Assembly (NCBI RefSeq): GCF_003323735.1 | Contig: NZ_QOIM01000057.1 | Location: 124,001-188,000, forward strand | Direction of reading: 5' to 3' | DNA length: 64,000 bases | Source: Streptomyces reniochalinae | GTDB taxonomy: Bacteria > Actinomycetota > Actinomycetes > Streptomycetales > Streptomycetaceae | In this document: in pieces, positions 17,453 through 29,099 of the stretch | Layout: every line of letters starts with the position of its first letter | How positions within the stretch are numbered: position 1 is the stretch's first letter | Position numbers and translations under genes: made by a program | Notes under the pieces: generated by a model | What the model saw: only the letters and a program-made list of their open reading frames with translations | The model's database searches: none | Told to the model about the DNA's origin: nothing

Positions 17453-18061
17453 TCAGACGGTCCATGAGGGCTCCAGGTCGATGACGTCACCGGCGACGTG
17501 GGTGACGTCGGCACCGGTCTGGGCCCGCAGCGCGAGGCGTTCCACCCGTTCGACCCGGTATTTCCCGTACTCGGCGGTGGAGTCCCACATGGAAAGCACC
17601 AGGAACTCGTCCTCTGTGTTCGCTTGCGCGAACACGCCGCGCAGCATGCCGGGAGAGCCCGCCATGGCCGGGTTCCACACCTTTTCCTGCATCAGCGTGT
17701 AGTGCTCGATCCGGTCGGGCCGCACCCGGCAGTGGGCCACGCGCAGCAGGTCGGCGTCGGTGAACACGGGACGGAAGCCGGTTTTGACGTCGAACCGGTA
17801 CTCGAAGAGCCTGACCTGCATCTCCTTGTAGGTGCCGACCTGCGAGGCGTGCAGGCGGTCGTGGGATCGGGCCATGAAGGAGTCGTAGAAGGCCCGGCTC
17901 TCCCAGAACCCGAAGAGGTGGACGACGCCGTTCCTGGCCCGGCTCCACCCGCCGCCCTGCCCACGGAAGCCCGGCTCTCCGAGCAGTCCCGCCCATTTCC
18001 GCTGTGCCCGTGCGAAGCCCGGGCGGTCGACGACGGTGCAGCGCATCCACTTGACCAGCAC
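17453..18061 (-). CDS. YdbC/DUF4937-like protein
   Basis: A 202-residue protein with two ferredoxin-like halves, as in the antibiotic biosynthesis monooxygenase fold. The first half has KWMRCTVVDRPGFARAQRKW and HLFGFWESRAFYDSFMARSH. The second half has RVAHCRVRPDRIEHYTLMQE and LVLSMWDSTAEYGKYRVER. From memory it resembles DUF4937/YdbC-type proteins of unknown function. The GTG at 18061 (LVKWMRC) is chosen by family similarity; no clear ribosome site is visible and the frame extends to 18112. It lies 54 bp upstream of the phosphatase gene on the same strand. Confidence 0.75.
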   Translation of the reverse strand: MLVKWMRCTVVDRPGFARAQRKWAGLLGEPGFRGQGGGWSRARNGVVHLFGFWESRAFYDSFMARSHDRLHASQVGTYKEMQVRLFEYRFDVKTGFRPVFTDADLLRVAHCRVRPDRIEHYTLMQEKVWNPAMAGSPGMLRGVFAQANTEDEFLVLSMWDSTAEYGKYRVERVERLALRAQTGADVTHVAGDVIDLEPSWTV

Positions 18062-18242
18062 CGCGCCATCGTACGGCCATTCCAGCGACCCCCGGCCCCG
18101 GCGACAGCCCACCGGCGGCGGTCTCGCACTGGAGTGCTACCAGCCATGTCCGGTACACAGAACCGGGCCCGACACCACGGGCCGCCCGGCAGCGGTCTCG
18201 ACACGCGCGGAGGCGGGGGACGGCGCCATCACCGTCCCCCGC

Positions 18243-18365
18243 CTCACTCTCACGCGGGTCTCACCTCCGCTGTCCCGCGGGGCCGCCCCGCTCTCGCACG
18301 GGGCCCGCTCTCACGCGGGTCTGCCCCGCCCTCGCGCGGCCCTACCCGCTCTCGCGTAGACCCTC
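18243..18365. repeat. Degenerate CTCTCRCGCG repeats after nrdJ
   Basis: CTCTCACGCGGGTCT occurs at 18247-18261 and again at 18308-18322. Related units (CGCTCTCGCACGG at 18289, CGCCCTCGCGCGG at 18327, CGCTCTCGCGTAG at 18347) follow at intervals of 17-21 bp. The stretch ends nine bases before the nrdJ stop codon. No gene was found between 18062 and 18373. The sequence can form several alternative GC-rich hairpins and may serve as the nrdJ terminator region. Confidence 0.65.
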
Positions 18366-18373
18366 CTGACGGC

Positions 18374-21277
<2,904 letters not shown>

Positions 21278-21465
21278 TCCGCCTCCCTGTATGGGGCATA
21301 ACACCCCAACATGCCCCGGTTCTTCCCCGAGAACTGTGCCTGTCTGGTGACCCGGACACGGTGCGTGCCCAGGCCAGGTCTCTGTGATGTGCCGGGTTCC
21401 CCCGGCCTGTCGCCGGTCTCGCCTCCGGCTTTGCCGGCCCCGCGCGCGGGCGGTGCCGGGGCCGC

Positions 21466-22089
21466 TCAGTCGGCGGCGGCTGACGCGGGGGCGCCGTCGG
21501 CCCCGCGGGCCCCGGCTCCGTCCCCGCCGGACTCGTCACCGGTCACTTCGCCGGCGCCACCGACCCCGTCGGCCCCATCGGCCCGCTCACCGTCGCCGGC
21601 CGGGTGCCCGTCGTTCGACCGGGACCCGGGGACGGGAGCGGAGGGGTGCGCCTCGCGCAGGTCGGCTATGGCCGACTCGAAGTCCTCCAGCGACTCGAAG
21701 GCCTTGTAGACGGAGGCGAAGCGCAGGTAGGCGACCAGGTCGAGGTCTTGCAGCGGGCCGAGTATGGCCAGCCCGACGTCGTGCGTGGACAGCTCCGCGC
21801 TTCCGGTGGCCCGGACGGCCTCCTCCACCCTCTGCCCCAACTGGGCGAGAGCGTCCTCGGTGACGGGGCGCCCCTGGCAGGCCTTACGGACGCCGGCGAT
21901 CACCTTGTCCCTGCTGAACGGCTCGGTGACACCGCTCCGCTTGATTACCGTGAGTGATGCATTCTCCACGGTGGTGAAGCGGCGCGAGCAGTGAGGACAC
22001 TGACGACGACGCCTGATGGCCGCGCCGTCGTCGGCCGTACGGCTGTCGACCACGCGACTGTCGGGATGCCGGCAGAAGGGACAGCGCAT
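21466..22089 (-). CDS. nrdR: Transcriptional repressor NrdR
   Basis: NrdR represses ribonucleotide reductase genes in response to ATP/dATP. The zinc ribbon uses Cys3, Cys6, Cys31 and Cys34 (MRCPFC, QCPHC). An ATP-cone domain spans residues 46-136 (TVIKRSGVTEPFSRDKVIAG through VAYLRFASVYKAFESLEDF). The 207-residue length is longer than the usual 150-180 because of an added Asp/Gly/Ala-rich tail after residue 150. The ATG at 22089 follows GGAGGG. NrdR-like boxes lie 130-177 bp upstream, so self-regulation together with nrdJ is likely. Confidence 0.96.
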   Translation of the reverse strand: MRCPFCRHPDSRVVDSRTADDGAAIRRRRQCPHCSRRFTTVENASLTVIKRSGVTEPFSRDKVIAGVRKACQGRPVTEDALAQLGQRVEEAVRATGSAELSTHDVGLAILGPLQDLDLVAYLRFASVYKAFESLEDFESAIADLREAHPSAPVPGSRSNDGHPAGDGERADGADGVGGAGEVTGDESGGDGAGARGADGAPASAAAD

Positions 22090-22219
22090 CGTTTCCACCC
22101 TCCCAGGGCCCTGGTGAGCCCTCACCGTGCATGACAGAACACGCCTGGGCACCCCCGTCACAGGGGCCCCTCGACGGGCCACCAGCATAGGCCAAGATTC
22201 CCGGTGTGAGCACCCGGGG

Positions 22220-22266
22220 ACCACAACTTGTGGTGGCGTGCGCTCATCAAACCACTAGATCTGGTA
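22220..22266. promoter_or_regulatory. Pair of NrdR-box-like palindromes upstream of nrdRJ
   Basis: Site 1 at 22220-22234 is the perfect palindrome ACCACAA-C-TTGTGGT. Site 2 at 22251-22266 is ACCACTAGATCTGGTA, which matches the core of the NrdR consensus (CWATATCTWGT) at 9 of 11 positions. Their centres are about 31 bp apart, three helical turns, as is usual for tandem NrdR boxes. Site 1 is three bases shorter than the consensus between its half-sites. A further CCACTAG lies at 22268-22274. They sit before nrdR in the region shared with lexA. Confidence 0.7.
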
Positions 22267-22274
22267 GCCACTAG

Positions 22275-22746
22275 CGGAAGGCGGCCCATACGCGTGTCGC
22301 CCTCGGCGCGGGCCACGAGCCTACGCGAGGCGGGGCGGCGGGCAGGTCCCGGGGCACGCCTGCAAGACTGTGCGGCACGTCGGCGGCGCCTCGGCGGCAC
22401 GATGGCGGAGCGCGACACGCGGCGCCGGAGTGCGGGAGGACGGCGTCGACCGGGTAGGGGCCCGACGGAGCACCCGGGTGGCGTTCCGGACGGTCAGATC
22501 AACAGTAAATAGTTACAGAGAGCAACCGGCAGTGGCGGAGCACAGTGATCGGCGCCGCACCGCCGGAAGGGGCGCCCACACAGCTGTACGCGCCACCGTC
22601 TCGCACGGAAGTGCGGTGGGCTCGGAAAGACGGGACAAAAGGGCGCGCACGGATTCCGGAAGGCTCTGCGAAACCCGGCGGTACGAGCGACGCGCGACTT
22701 ATACACCCCCGGCGCCGAAGGAGTCCGGAGAACTGCGGATTTTCAC
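22275..22746. other. Central part of the nrdR-lexA intergenic region
   Basis: About 470 bp without a convincing gene. Open frames here lack ribosome sites and family matches. The only AT-rich patch is at 22498-22520 and contains the palindrome GTAA-ATAG-TTAC (22505-22516). This could be a promoter or operator of unknown function. Nothing else was recognised. Confidence 0.5.
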
Positions 22747-22762
22747 TCGAACGTGTGTTTGG
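22747..22762. promoter_or_regulatory. SOS (LexA) box upstream of lexA
   Basis: TCGAACGTGTGTTTGG matches the Gram-positive LexA operator (CGAAC-N4-GTTCG) with one mismatch, GTTTG for GTTCG. It lies 62 bp before the lexA start, the expected position for autoregulation. Confidence 0.8.
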
Positions 22763-22824
22763 CGCAACCTTTCGAAACCAACTACCGTTGTCCGGCTAGG
22801 GAGAACTTCTCGAGAGGGGCCGAC

Positions 22825-23622
22825 GTGACCACGACCGCTGACAGCGCCACCATCACCTCCCAGAACCGCTCAGCTCAGGCAATGGACGAAATGCAGCCGG
22901 TGAACGAGTCCGCGAACGCGGAGGGCCAGGAAGAACAACCTGCCAAGCGCTCGCTTCCCGGCCGACCTCCAGGCATTCGAGCCGACAGTTCGGGACTCAC
23001 CGACCGGCAGCGCCGGGTGATCGAGGTGATCCGTGACTCGGTCCAGCGGCGCGGTTATCCGCCGTCCATGCGAGAGATCGGCCAGGCAGTCGGGCTCTCC
23101 AGCACCTCCTCGGTGGCGCACCAGTTGATGGCCCTTGAGCGCAAGGGCTTCCTGCGCCGCGACCCGCACCGGCCCCGGGCCTACGAGGTGCGCGGCTCGG
23201 ACACGCCCAGCGCGGCACAGGCCGCCACGGACACCGCGGGCAAGCCGTCGGCCTCCTACGTTCCGCTCGTCGGGCGCATCGCCGCGGGCGGACCCATTCT
23301 CGCGGAGGAGTCGGTCGAGGACGTCTTTCCGCTGCCACGCCAACTCGTCGGCGACGGCGAGCTGTTCGTCCTGAAGGTCATCGGGGACTCGATGATCGAG
23401 GCCGCCATCTGCGACGGCGACTGGGTCACCGTCCGGCGCCAGCCGGTCGCCGAGAACGGCGACATCGTCGCGGCGATGCTGGACGGGGAGGCGACCGTCA
23501 AACGCTTCAAGCGCGAGGACGGGCACGTCTGGCTGCTGCCGCACAACTCCTCGTACCAGCCCATCCCGGGTGACGACGCGACCATCCTCGGCAAGGTCGT
23601 GGCCGTGCTCCGGAGGGTCTGA
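22825..23622 (+). CDS. lexA: SOS repressor LexA
   Basis: LexA represses DNA-damage genes and cleaves itself when stimulated by RecA filaments. The 265-residue protein has an N-terminal winged helix (LTDRQRRVIEVIRDSVQRRG from 58, REIGQAVGLSSTSSVAHQL from 83) and a C-terminal S24 peptidase domain. The cleavage site Ala154-Gly155 (RIAAGG), catalytic Ser189 (GDSMIEA) and Lys226 (ATVKRF) are all present. The GTG at 22825 follows GAGAGGGG; a later in-frame ATG at 22882 would give a 246-residue form closer to the usual length. The first 45 residues are a low-complexity extension. An SOS box precedes the gene. Confidence 0.96.
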   Translation: MTTTADSATITSQNRSAQAMDEMQPVNESANAEGQEEQPAKRSLPGRPPGIRADSSGLTDRQRRVIEVIRDSVQRRGYPPSMREIGQAVGLSSTSSVAHQLMALERKGFLRRDPHRPRAYEVRGSDTPSAAQAATDTAGKPSASYVPLVGRIAAGGPILAEESVEDVFPLPRQLVGDGELFVLKVIGDSMIEAAICDGDWVTVRRQPVAENGDIVAAMLDGEATVKRFKREDGHVWLLPHNSSYQPIPGDDATILGKVVAVLRRV

Positions 23623-23802
23623 GCCCCCGGCTCGCGGGACCCTCCGGGCCCACTGGCGGCATCGAAACAGCGGCATCACGACAACTGAACGGCCCTCGGG
23701 CCGCACGCACACCGGCCGCAGGCTACGGGCCGCCAGCCTTCTCCGCGCGAGGGGCCGGCGGCCCGCCGTCGTCGGCCCCGACGCTGTCGGAGCCGGCGAC
23801 GG

Positions 23803-25785
23803 TCACCCGCGCTTCGCCGCCTCGTCGATGGCGGCCAGGGAGCGGCGGACCTGGTTGCGGTCCGTCGTGTACCAGAAGTCGGGCATGGAGGCGCGCAGGA
23901 AACCCCCGTAGCGGGCCCGCTCCAGGCGCGGGTCGAGGACCGCGACGACGCCCCGGTCCCCCGTCGCACGGACGAGCCGGCCCGAGCCCTGGGCCATGAG
24001 CAGCGCCGCGTGTGTGGCGGCGACCGCCATGAAGCCGTTGCCGCCCGCCTCCTCGACCGCCTTCTGGCGGGCGCTCATCAGCGGGTCGTCGGGGCGCGGG
24101 AACGGTACCCGGTCCATGACCACCAACTGGCAGTTCGGGCCGGGCACGTCGACGCCCTGCCACAGTGACAGGGTGCCGAACAGGCAGGTCTCGGCGTCCT
24201 CAGCGAACCGCCGGATGAGCTCTCCCAGCGTCTCCTCGCCCTGGAGCAGGATCGGCAGGCCCAGCCGTCCGCGCAGCTCCTCGGCGGCTGATCTGGCTGC
24301 ACGCATGGAGGAGAACAGGCCGAGGGTGCGGCCGCCCGCCGCCTCCACCAGCTCCGTCAGCTCGTCCAGCATGTCGGTGCGCTGGGGCTCGCGGCCGGGG
24401 TTGGCCAGGTGCTTGGCGACGTAGAGGATGCCCTGCCTGCGGTAGTCGAAGGGGGAGCCGACGTCCAAGCCCTTCCACGGGGGTGTCTCGGCGGCCGCGT
24501 CGCCCTCCTCGTCCCCGAGCCCCTCAGGGGCCAGGCCGAGGGAGGCACCGACGCCGTCGAAGTCCCCACCCAGCTTGAGCGTGGCGGAGGTGAGGATGAC
24601 GGACCGGTCGGCGAACAGCTTCTCGCGCAGCAGCCCGGACACCGACAGCGGCGCCACCCGGAGGGAGGCCCCGAAGCGCTCATGCCGCTCGTACCAGATG
24701 ACGTCGAACTCCGAACCGTCCAGGATCCGTTCGGCGACATCGTGGACGTTCTCGACGGAGGCCTTGGCCTGCTTGCGGACCGCGTCCTCGTCCTGAACGG
24801 ACTTGTCCCGCGTGTTGCCCAAAGCGCTCAGGCACGTACGGCCTGCGTCGCGCAGCGCCATGAGCGCGTACTGGAGGTCCTCGGGAACCTTCTCCAGCCG
24901 CCCGGGAAGCGCGAGCTCCATCAGCCGCTCGAAGGTCTCGGCCGCCGTCTGGAGCTGGTCGGCCGCCTTCTCGTCCACCAGCTTGGCGACACGGCGCATC
25001 GCACGGTTGACCGCGCCGGGAGTGAGCTCGCCTGTGGCCACACCGGTGACCCGGGAGACCAGCTCGTGCGCCTCGTCGACGATCAGCACCTCGTGGCCTG
25101 GGAGCACGGGAGCGCCCTCGATGGCGTCGATGGCCAGCAGCGCGTGGTTGGTGACGATCACCTCGGCGAGCTTGGCGCGCTCGCGGGCCGCCTCCGCGAA
25201 GCACTCGGCGCCGTAGGCGCACTTGCTCGCGCCCAGGCACTCCCGGGAGGACACCGACACCTGAGCCCACGCGCGGTCGGACACGCCCGGCTTGAGGTCG
25301 TCCCGGTCGCCCGTCTCCGTCTCGTCCGACCAGTCGCGCAACCGCAGCAGGTCCTTGCCCAGTTTGGAGGTGGGGGTCGCGCTCTCGAACGGGTCGAAGA
25401 GGCCGTCCTCCTCTTCCTGCGGGACCCCCTCGTGCATGCGGTGCAGGCACAGGTAGTTCGAACGGCCCTTGAGCATGGCGAACTCGGGGCGGCGGCGCAG
25501 CTGCGGGTGCAGCGCCTCGACGGTGCGCGGCAGATCACGCTCGACGAGTTGGCGCTGGAGCGCGAGCGTCGCGGTGGCGACCACGACGCGCTCTCCGTGC
25601 GCGAGCGCGGGCACCAGGTAGCCGAGGGACTTGCCGGTGCCGGTGCCCGCCTGCACGAGGAGGTGGCGGCCGGCGTCGACAGCCTCGGCGACGGCCTCGG
25701 CCATAGCGGCCTGACCTGGGCGTTCGGTGCCCTTCACAGCGTCGACGGCGGCCTGGAGGAGTTCGGTGACGGCGGGCTTGCTCAT
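23803..25785 (-). CDS. DinG-type ATP-dependent DNA helicase with Fe-S cluster
   Basis: A superfamily II, XPD-like helicase of 660 residues that unwinds DNA in the 5'-3' direction in related enzymes. Walker A is QAGTGTGKSLGY (about 41-52). Four cysteines expected for a 4Fe-4S cluster follow: one in SNYLCLHRMH and three in SSRECLGASKCAYGAECF. The DEAH box is VLIVDEAHELV. Later motifs include TLSLWQGVDVPG and GRLVRATGDRGVVAVLD, with the arginine finger region. The ATG at 25785 has only a weak ribosome site. The gene is convergent with lexA. An SOS box was not seen upstream. Family often annotated dinG/yoaA. Confidence 0.93.
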   Translation of the reverse strand: MSKPAVTELLQAAVDAVKGTERPGQAAMAEAVAEAVDAGRHLLVQAGTGTGKSLGYLVPALAHGERVVVATATLALQRQLVERDLPRTVEALHPQLRRRPEFAMLKGRSNYLCLHRMHEGVPQEEEDGLFDPFESATPTSKLGKDLLRLRDWSDETETGDRDDLKPGVSDRAWAQVSVSSRECLGASKCAYGAECFAEAARERAKLAEVIVTNHALLAIDAIEGAPVLPGHEVLIVDEAHELVSRVTGVATGELTPGAVNRAMRRVAKLVDEKAADQLQTAAETFERLMELALPGRLEKVPEDLQYALMALRDAGRTCLSALGNTRDKSVQDEDAVRKQAKASVENVHDVAERILDGSEFDVIWYERHERFGASLRVAPLSVSGLLREKLFADRSVILTSATLKLGGDFDGVGASLGLAPEGLGDEEGDAAAETPPWKGLDVGSPFDYRRQGILYVAKHLANPGREPQRTDMLDELTELVEAAGGRTLGLFSSMRAARSAAEELRGRLGLPILLQGEETLGELIRRFAEDAETCLFGTLSLWQGVDVPGPNCQLVVMDRVPFPRPDDPLMSARQKAVEEAGGNGFMAVAATHAALLMAQGSGRLVRATGDRGVVAVLDPRLERARYGGFLRASMPDFWYTTDRNQVRRSLAAIDEAAKRG

Positions 25786-26017
25786 AGACCCGACACCTTA
25801 CGCGGCACCACTGACACTCCGCTCGGCGCCGAGGCCCACGCACGGTGTCCCCGCGGTCACCTCGGCGTCTCCGGACGCGTCAAGGCACCGTCCGCCCTCC
25901 GGGGCGGTCGGGGCACGGCCCGTGGTGGCGCGCTCGGACGCCATCGGAATCCCACCTTCGGTTGTGATCGCGACACCGCCCTCGGGCACGGCGAAGGAGC
26001 CGCCGCGGCACCCGCGC

Positions 26018-27820
26018 TCAGTGCAGGGGGTTGCGCACCGTTCCGTACACCGCGGCGTGCGGTCGTTCGGAGCGGTCACGGTAGCCGTCCGTGTGCAGTC
26101 GGTTGCGGTTGAGGCAGAGCCGTTCGATGCGCGGGGTCAGCAGGTCGAAGGTTTCGAAGCGCGACTTGAGCTTGGGAAAGCGCTCCTGATAGCGATCGAT
26201 TTGCGCCCGGACGAGTGACCAGAACGTCTCTTCGGGTACGCCGAGTTGGGCTTCGCACAAGGGAGCGAGGTATCGGAAGACGCCGACGAAGAGCGCGGAG
26301 TGGATGAACTGGGTGAGGAATGTGGGCGGCTCGCTCAGCAGAACCTCGCGGACCTCCGGCGGCATGGAGTCGAACTCCGGTACCGGCTCGGCGCTCACGT
26401 TGACGTCGTCGACGAAATCCTTGATCGCCAGTCGCACGGGGACGTCCCGTTCGTCGAAGACGACGATCGCGTTCTCTCCGTGCGGCGAGAAGACGGTGCC
26501 GTAGCGGTAGAGGAAGTGCAGCAGCGGCGGCAGCAGCGCGGCGAACAGGTGGGTGAGCCACACCCGGGGCTCCAGACCGGAGCGGCGGACCAGCTCGGCG
26601 GTGAGGGAGCGGCCGCGCGCGTCGGCATGGATCAAGGAGGCCAGGGTTCTGGCGCGCTCCCCCGGCGCGAGGCTGGGGACGAGGGGCTCGCGCCAGATGC
26701 AGCCCAGCAGTTCGCGGTACTGGTACGGCGCCTGGGCCAGCGCGTCGTACACCGGGTGCGCGACCGCCACGGAGGCGACCTCTCCCAGCAGGATGACCCG
26801 GCACTCGTCGGCGAGGAAGGCGTCGCGCTCGCACAGTCCCTGCACCCAGCCGGTGACGGACGGCGCGGCGAGCGTGCGCTCGGTGGGCAGGCCCCGCCAC
26901 ACCAGTGTGTTGAGGATGGCGAGCGGCAGTTTGACGGTGTGCCGGTCCGGTCTGCTGGTGTTGAGGAACGTACGGATCGACTGCTGGGGCAGGCGCAGGT
27001 CGCCGTCGGTGGGGAGCGGGACGATCTGCTGCGCGGCCAGCTGCGGGGCGAAGAGCGGAGCGAGGGTTTCGTCCCACTGCCACGGGTGGACGGGCATGCA
27101 CAGGTACTCCTCCGGTGCCAGAGCGCGGGAGCGCAGACACTGGTGGAAGGCGGCGATCGTCTCGCCGCTCAGCTCGCGTGCGTACAGCCGGTGCGCGTCG
27201 GCCAGCCGGGGGACGCCCCGGTACGTGGCGAGGCTCCGGTGCACCGCGATCCACGGGAGGGGCCGGGCGGTGCGGGCCTCCGGTGCCCAGCGGCCGGTGT
27301 CGTGGGCGGAGAATCCGATCCGTCCCTTGTTGGCGACCAGCCAGGGGTGTCCGGTCATGTGGCCTTCCAGCTCGGCGTAGCCGAGGTCGGCCAGTTCCGG
27401 GACGGAGAGTTCGGAGGCCAGCAACCCGGCGTCGGCGGTGAGCGTGGCGGTCAGTTCGCGAAGGTAGTGGCTGGTGGTCTCGCCGGTCAGTCCGAGCAGT
27501 TGGCGAGCGCGGGCGACGAACCCCAAGGGGTCTACCTCGGGGTCCAGCGAGGCCGGGTCGACACTCCAGTGACCGTAGGCGCCCCGGCGGGCACGGAAGC
27601 GGACGGTCAGGTCGTCGTCCACCGCGAGGGCATAGCAACCGGGCGGGGCGTCGGTCACGGGTCGCGGCTGGAGGATCTCCTCGTAGGAGAACTCGGCGAG
27701 CATCTTGGCCAGGAGCCGTCGGGAGGCACGGCGGAAATGGTCGGGGCCTGCGTCGAGACCCTCGGGGACGGCTAGCGGGGTCACGTCCGGGGAAGAGGGG
27801 ACAGCGGATTTTCGGGACAC
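26018..27820 (-). CDS. IucA/IucC family siderophore synthetase (first copy by position)
   Basis: NRPS-independent siderophore synthetases adenylate a carboxylate such as citrate or succinate and couple it to an amine or hydroxylamine. The 600-residue protein has the family landmarks: GHPWLVANKGRIGFS, CMPVHPWQWDETL, LPQQSIRTFLNTSRPD, KLPLAILNT, the ATP-binding HGENAIVVFDERD and IKDFVDDVNVS. The GTG at 27820 follows AGGAG at good spacing. It is the last of three same-strand genes, separated from the acetyltransferase by 249 bp. Substrate specificity cannot be assigned from sequence alone. Confidence 0.94.
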   Translation of the reverse strand: MSRKSAVPSSPDVTPLAVPEGLDAGPDHFRRASRRLLAKMLAEFSYEEILQPRPVTDAPPGCYALAVDDDLTVRFRARRGAYGHWSVDPASLDPEVDPLGFVARARQLLGLTGETTSHYLRELTATLTADAGLLASELSVPELADLGYAELEGHMTGHPWLVANKGRIGFSAHDTGRWAPEARTARPLPWIAVHRSLATYRGVPRLADAHRLYARELSGETIAAFHQCLRSRALAPEEYLCMPVHPWQWDETLAPLFAPQLAAQQIVPLPTDGDLRLPQQSIRTFLNTSRPDRHTVKLPLAILNTLVWRGLPTERTLAAPSVTGWVQGLCERDAFLADECRVILLGEVASVAVAHPVYDALAQAPYQYRELLGCIWREPLVPSLAPGERARTLASLIHADARGRSLTAELVRRSGLEPRVWLTHLFAALLPPLLHFLYRYGTVFSPHGENAIVVFDERDVPVRLAIKDFVDDVNVSAEPVPEFDSMPPEVREVLLSEPPTFLTQFIHSALFVGVFRYLAPLCEAQLGVPEETFWSLVRAQIDRYQERFPKLKSRFETFDLLTPRIERLCLNRNRLHTDGYRDRSERPHAAVYGTVRNPLH

Positions 27821-28069
27821 GGGAGTTGCTCCTTGGGGGAAGCGAGGACGAGTAGAGCGGAAACGGACGAGCGCGGGGGGGTGCGGAGACGCCGGGGCGG
27901 ACGCGGTCCGGTCACGCGCAGATGGCTGCTGACGGACGCGGGAGGCGCCGTGAGGAACTCGGGCGACCAGCCCCGCTCCCAGAAGACGGACAGCGGCTGC
28001 GGAAGGGCTCTGTGGAGGACACACAGCGCCGTCTCCGTGAGCGGGAAGGGGCTTCCCGAGCCGGCCGCC

Positions 28070-29059
28070 TCAGAGCACGTGACGCAGCGCGCGGTCCCGC
28101 ACCATCAAAGCGGCGCGCTTGGTGGGGAGCTGCACCTCGTCGCTGTAGCGGAAGCCCGCACCGAGGAAGGCCGCGACGGAGGCCACGTTGCGCACGTCGG
28201 GTTCGGCGAGCACCCGTGCGCAGCGGGGACGCTGCGCCAGCACGAGGTCGGCCACCGTGCGCAGCAACACCGTGCCCAGGCCCTTCCCCCGGTGCGCCAC
28301 GCCCCCGACGAGCAGATGCAGCCCCGTGTCGTGGGGGCGAGTGCGGCAGTGACGGGCGAGCGGATCGAGATCCGCGCGGTAGAGCTCCCAGTAGCTCATC
28401 GGGGTGCCGTCGAGGACGCCCAGACAGGGAACGCTGCGGCCATCGCCCTCCAGCTGGGGGCGCAGGTGCGCCTCGGTGACATCTTCGGGCCCTGCCAGCT
28501 CCCAGAAGGCCGCCACAGCCGGATCGTTCATCCAGGCACAGATCAGGGGCAGATCGCGAGGGAGCCGGACGGGAACGAGCTGGAACCGTCCTGCCCCGGT
28601 GCCGGCCGCGGGCCAACGGGCGGGCGCATCGAGCAGGTCGTCCCCCGACGGGGCACCGGTACCGCGCCGCGCCGTCGCGGCGCGTGGCACGATCTGAGCG
28701 GGGTCGTGCGTGCCCACGCCATCGTGCGCGTCCACACCGCCGCTTGCGTGCGCGCGGGCGCGGACGTGCGCCCCCTCGTGGACATGCGCGCCCTCGTCGG
28801 CACGTGCGCCGTCGCGGGGGTACGCGCGGCCGAGCGCGAGCTCGCGGTCGTAGGCAGCGCGCTGGGCAATCAGTTCGGGCCACTCGTGGGGGAGTTCGAG
28901 GTCGAGGGTGTCCTCGGCGTCGGGGCCGCTCAGGGAGACCGGGTCCTCGTCGCTGCTGGGAGAGCCGGTCTCCGCCACGCCGACGGTGTCGGCGCCCGGG
29001 TCACCGCCGGCACAGGGGGTGCCGGCGAGAGGTGCGGAGCCCGGCTGGGGGTGCGGCAT
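28070..29059 (-). CDS. Siderophore-type GNAT acetyltransferase (IucB/RhbD-like)
   Basis: The C-terminal 190 residues form an acetyltransferase domain of the kind found in hydroxamate siderophore pathways, which acylates an N-hydroxy amine. Family features are LICAWMNDPAVAAFWELAG, a middle SYWELYRADLDP and the acyl-CoA-binding HLLVGGVAHRGKGLGTVLL, then VLAEPDVRNVASVAAFLGAGF. The first 140 residues are an unusual low-complexity extension that includes a His-rich segment (HVHEGAHVRARAHASGG). The ATG at 29059 follows GAGGAGA. It lies 40 bp after the upstream synthetase gene, so the two are surely co-transcribed. Confidence 0.9.
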   Translation of the reverse strand: MPHPQPGSAPLAGTPCAGGDPGADTVGVAETGSPSSDEDPVSLSGPDAEDTLDLELPHEWPELIAQRAAYDRELALGRAYPRDGARADEGAHVHEGAHVRARAHASGGVDAHDGVGTHDPAQIVPRAATARRGTGAPSGDDLLDAPARWPAAGTGAGRFQLVPVRLPRDLPLICAWMNDPAVAAFWELAGPEDVTEAHLRPQLEGDGRSVPCLGVLDGTPMSYWELYRADLDPLARHCRTRPHDTGLHLLVGGVAHRGKGLGTVLLRTVADLVLAQRPRCARVLAEPDVRNVASVAAFLGAGFRYSDEVQLPTKRAALMVRDRALRHVL

Positions 29060-29099
29060 GGCAACGTCTCCTCTTCTGCGAGGGCCACAGGCCAAGGGG

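Noticed and set aside
15335..17467. A 710-residue plus-strand open frame opposite the ADP-ribosylglycohydrolase and phosphatase
   Set aside because: It has no start signal or domain and overlaps two well-supported genes.
21278..21465. B12 riboswitch between nrdR and nrdJ
   Set aside because: The spacer is short and I could not recognise a cobalamin-box; in Streptomyces the known B12 riboswitch controls the class I enzyme genes instead.
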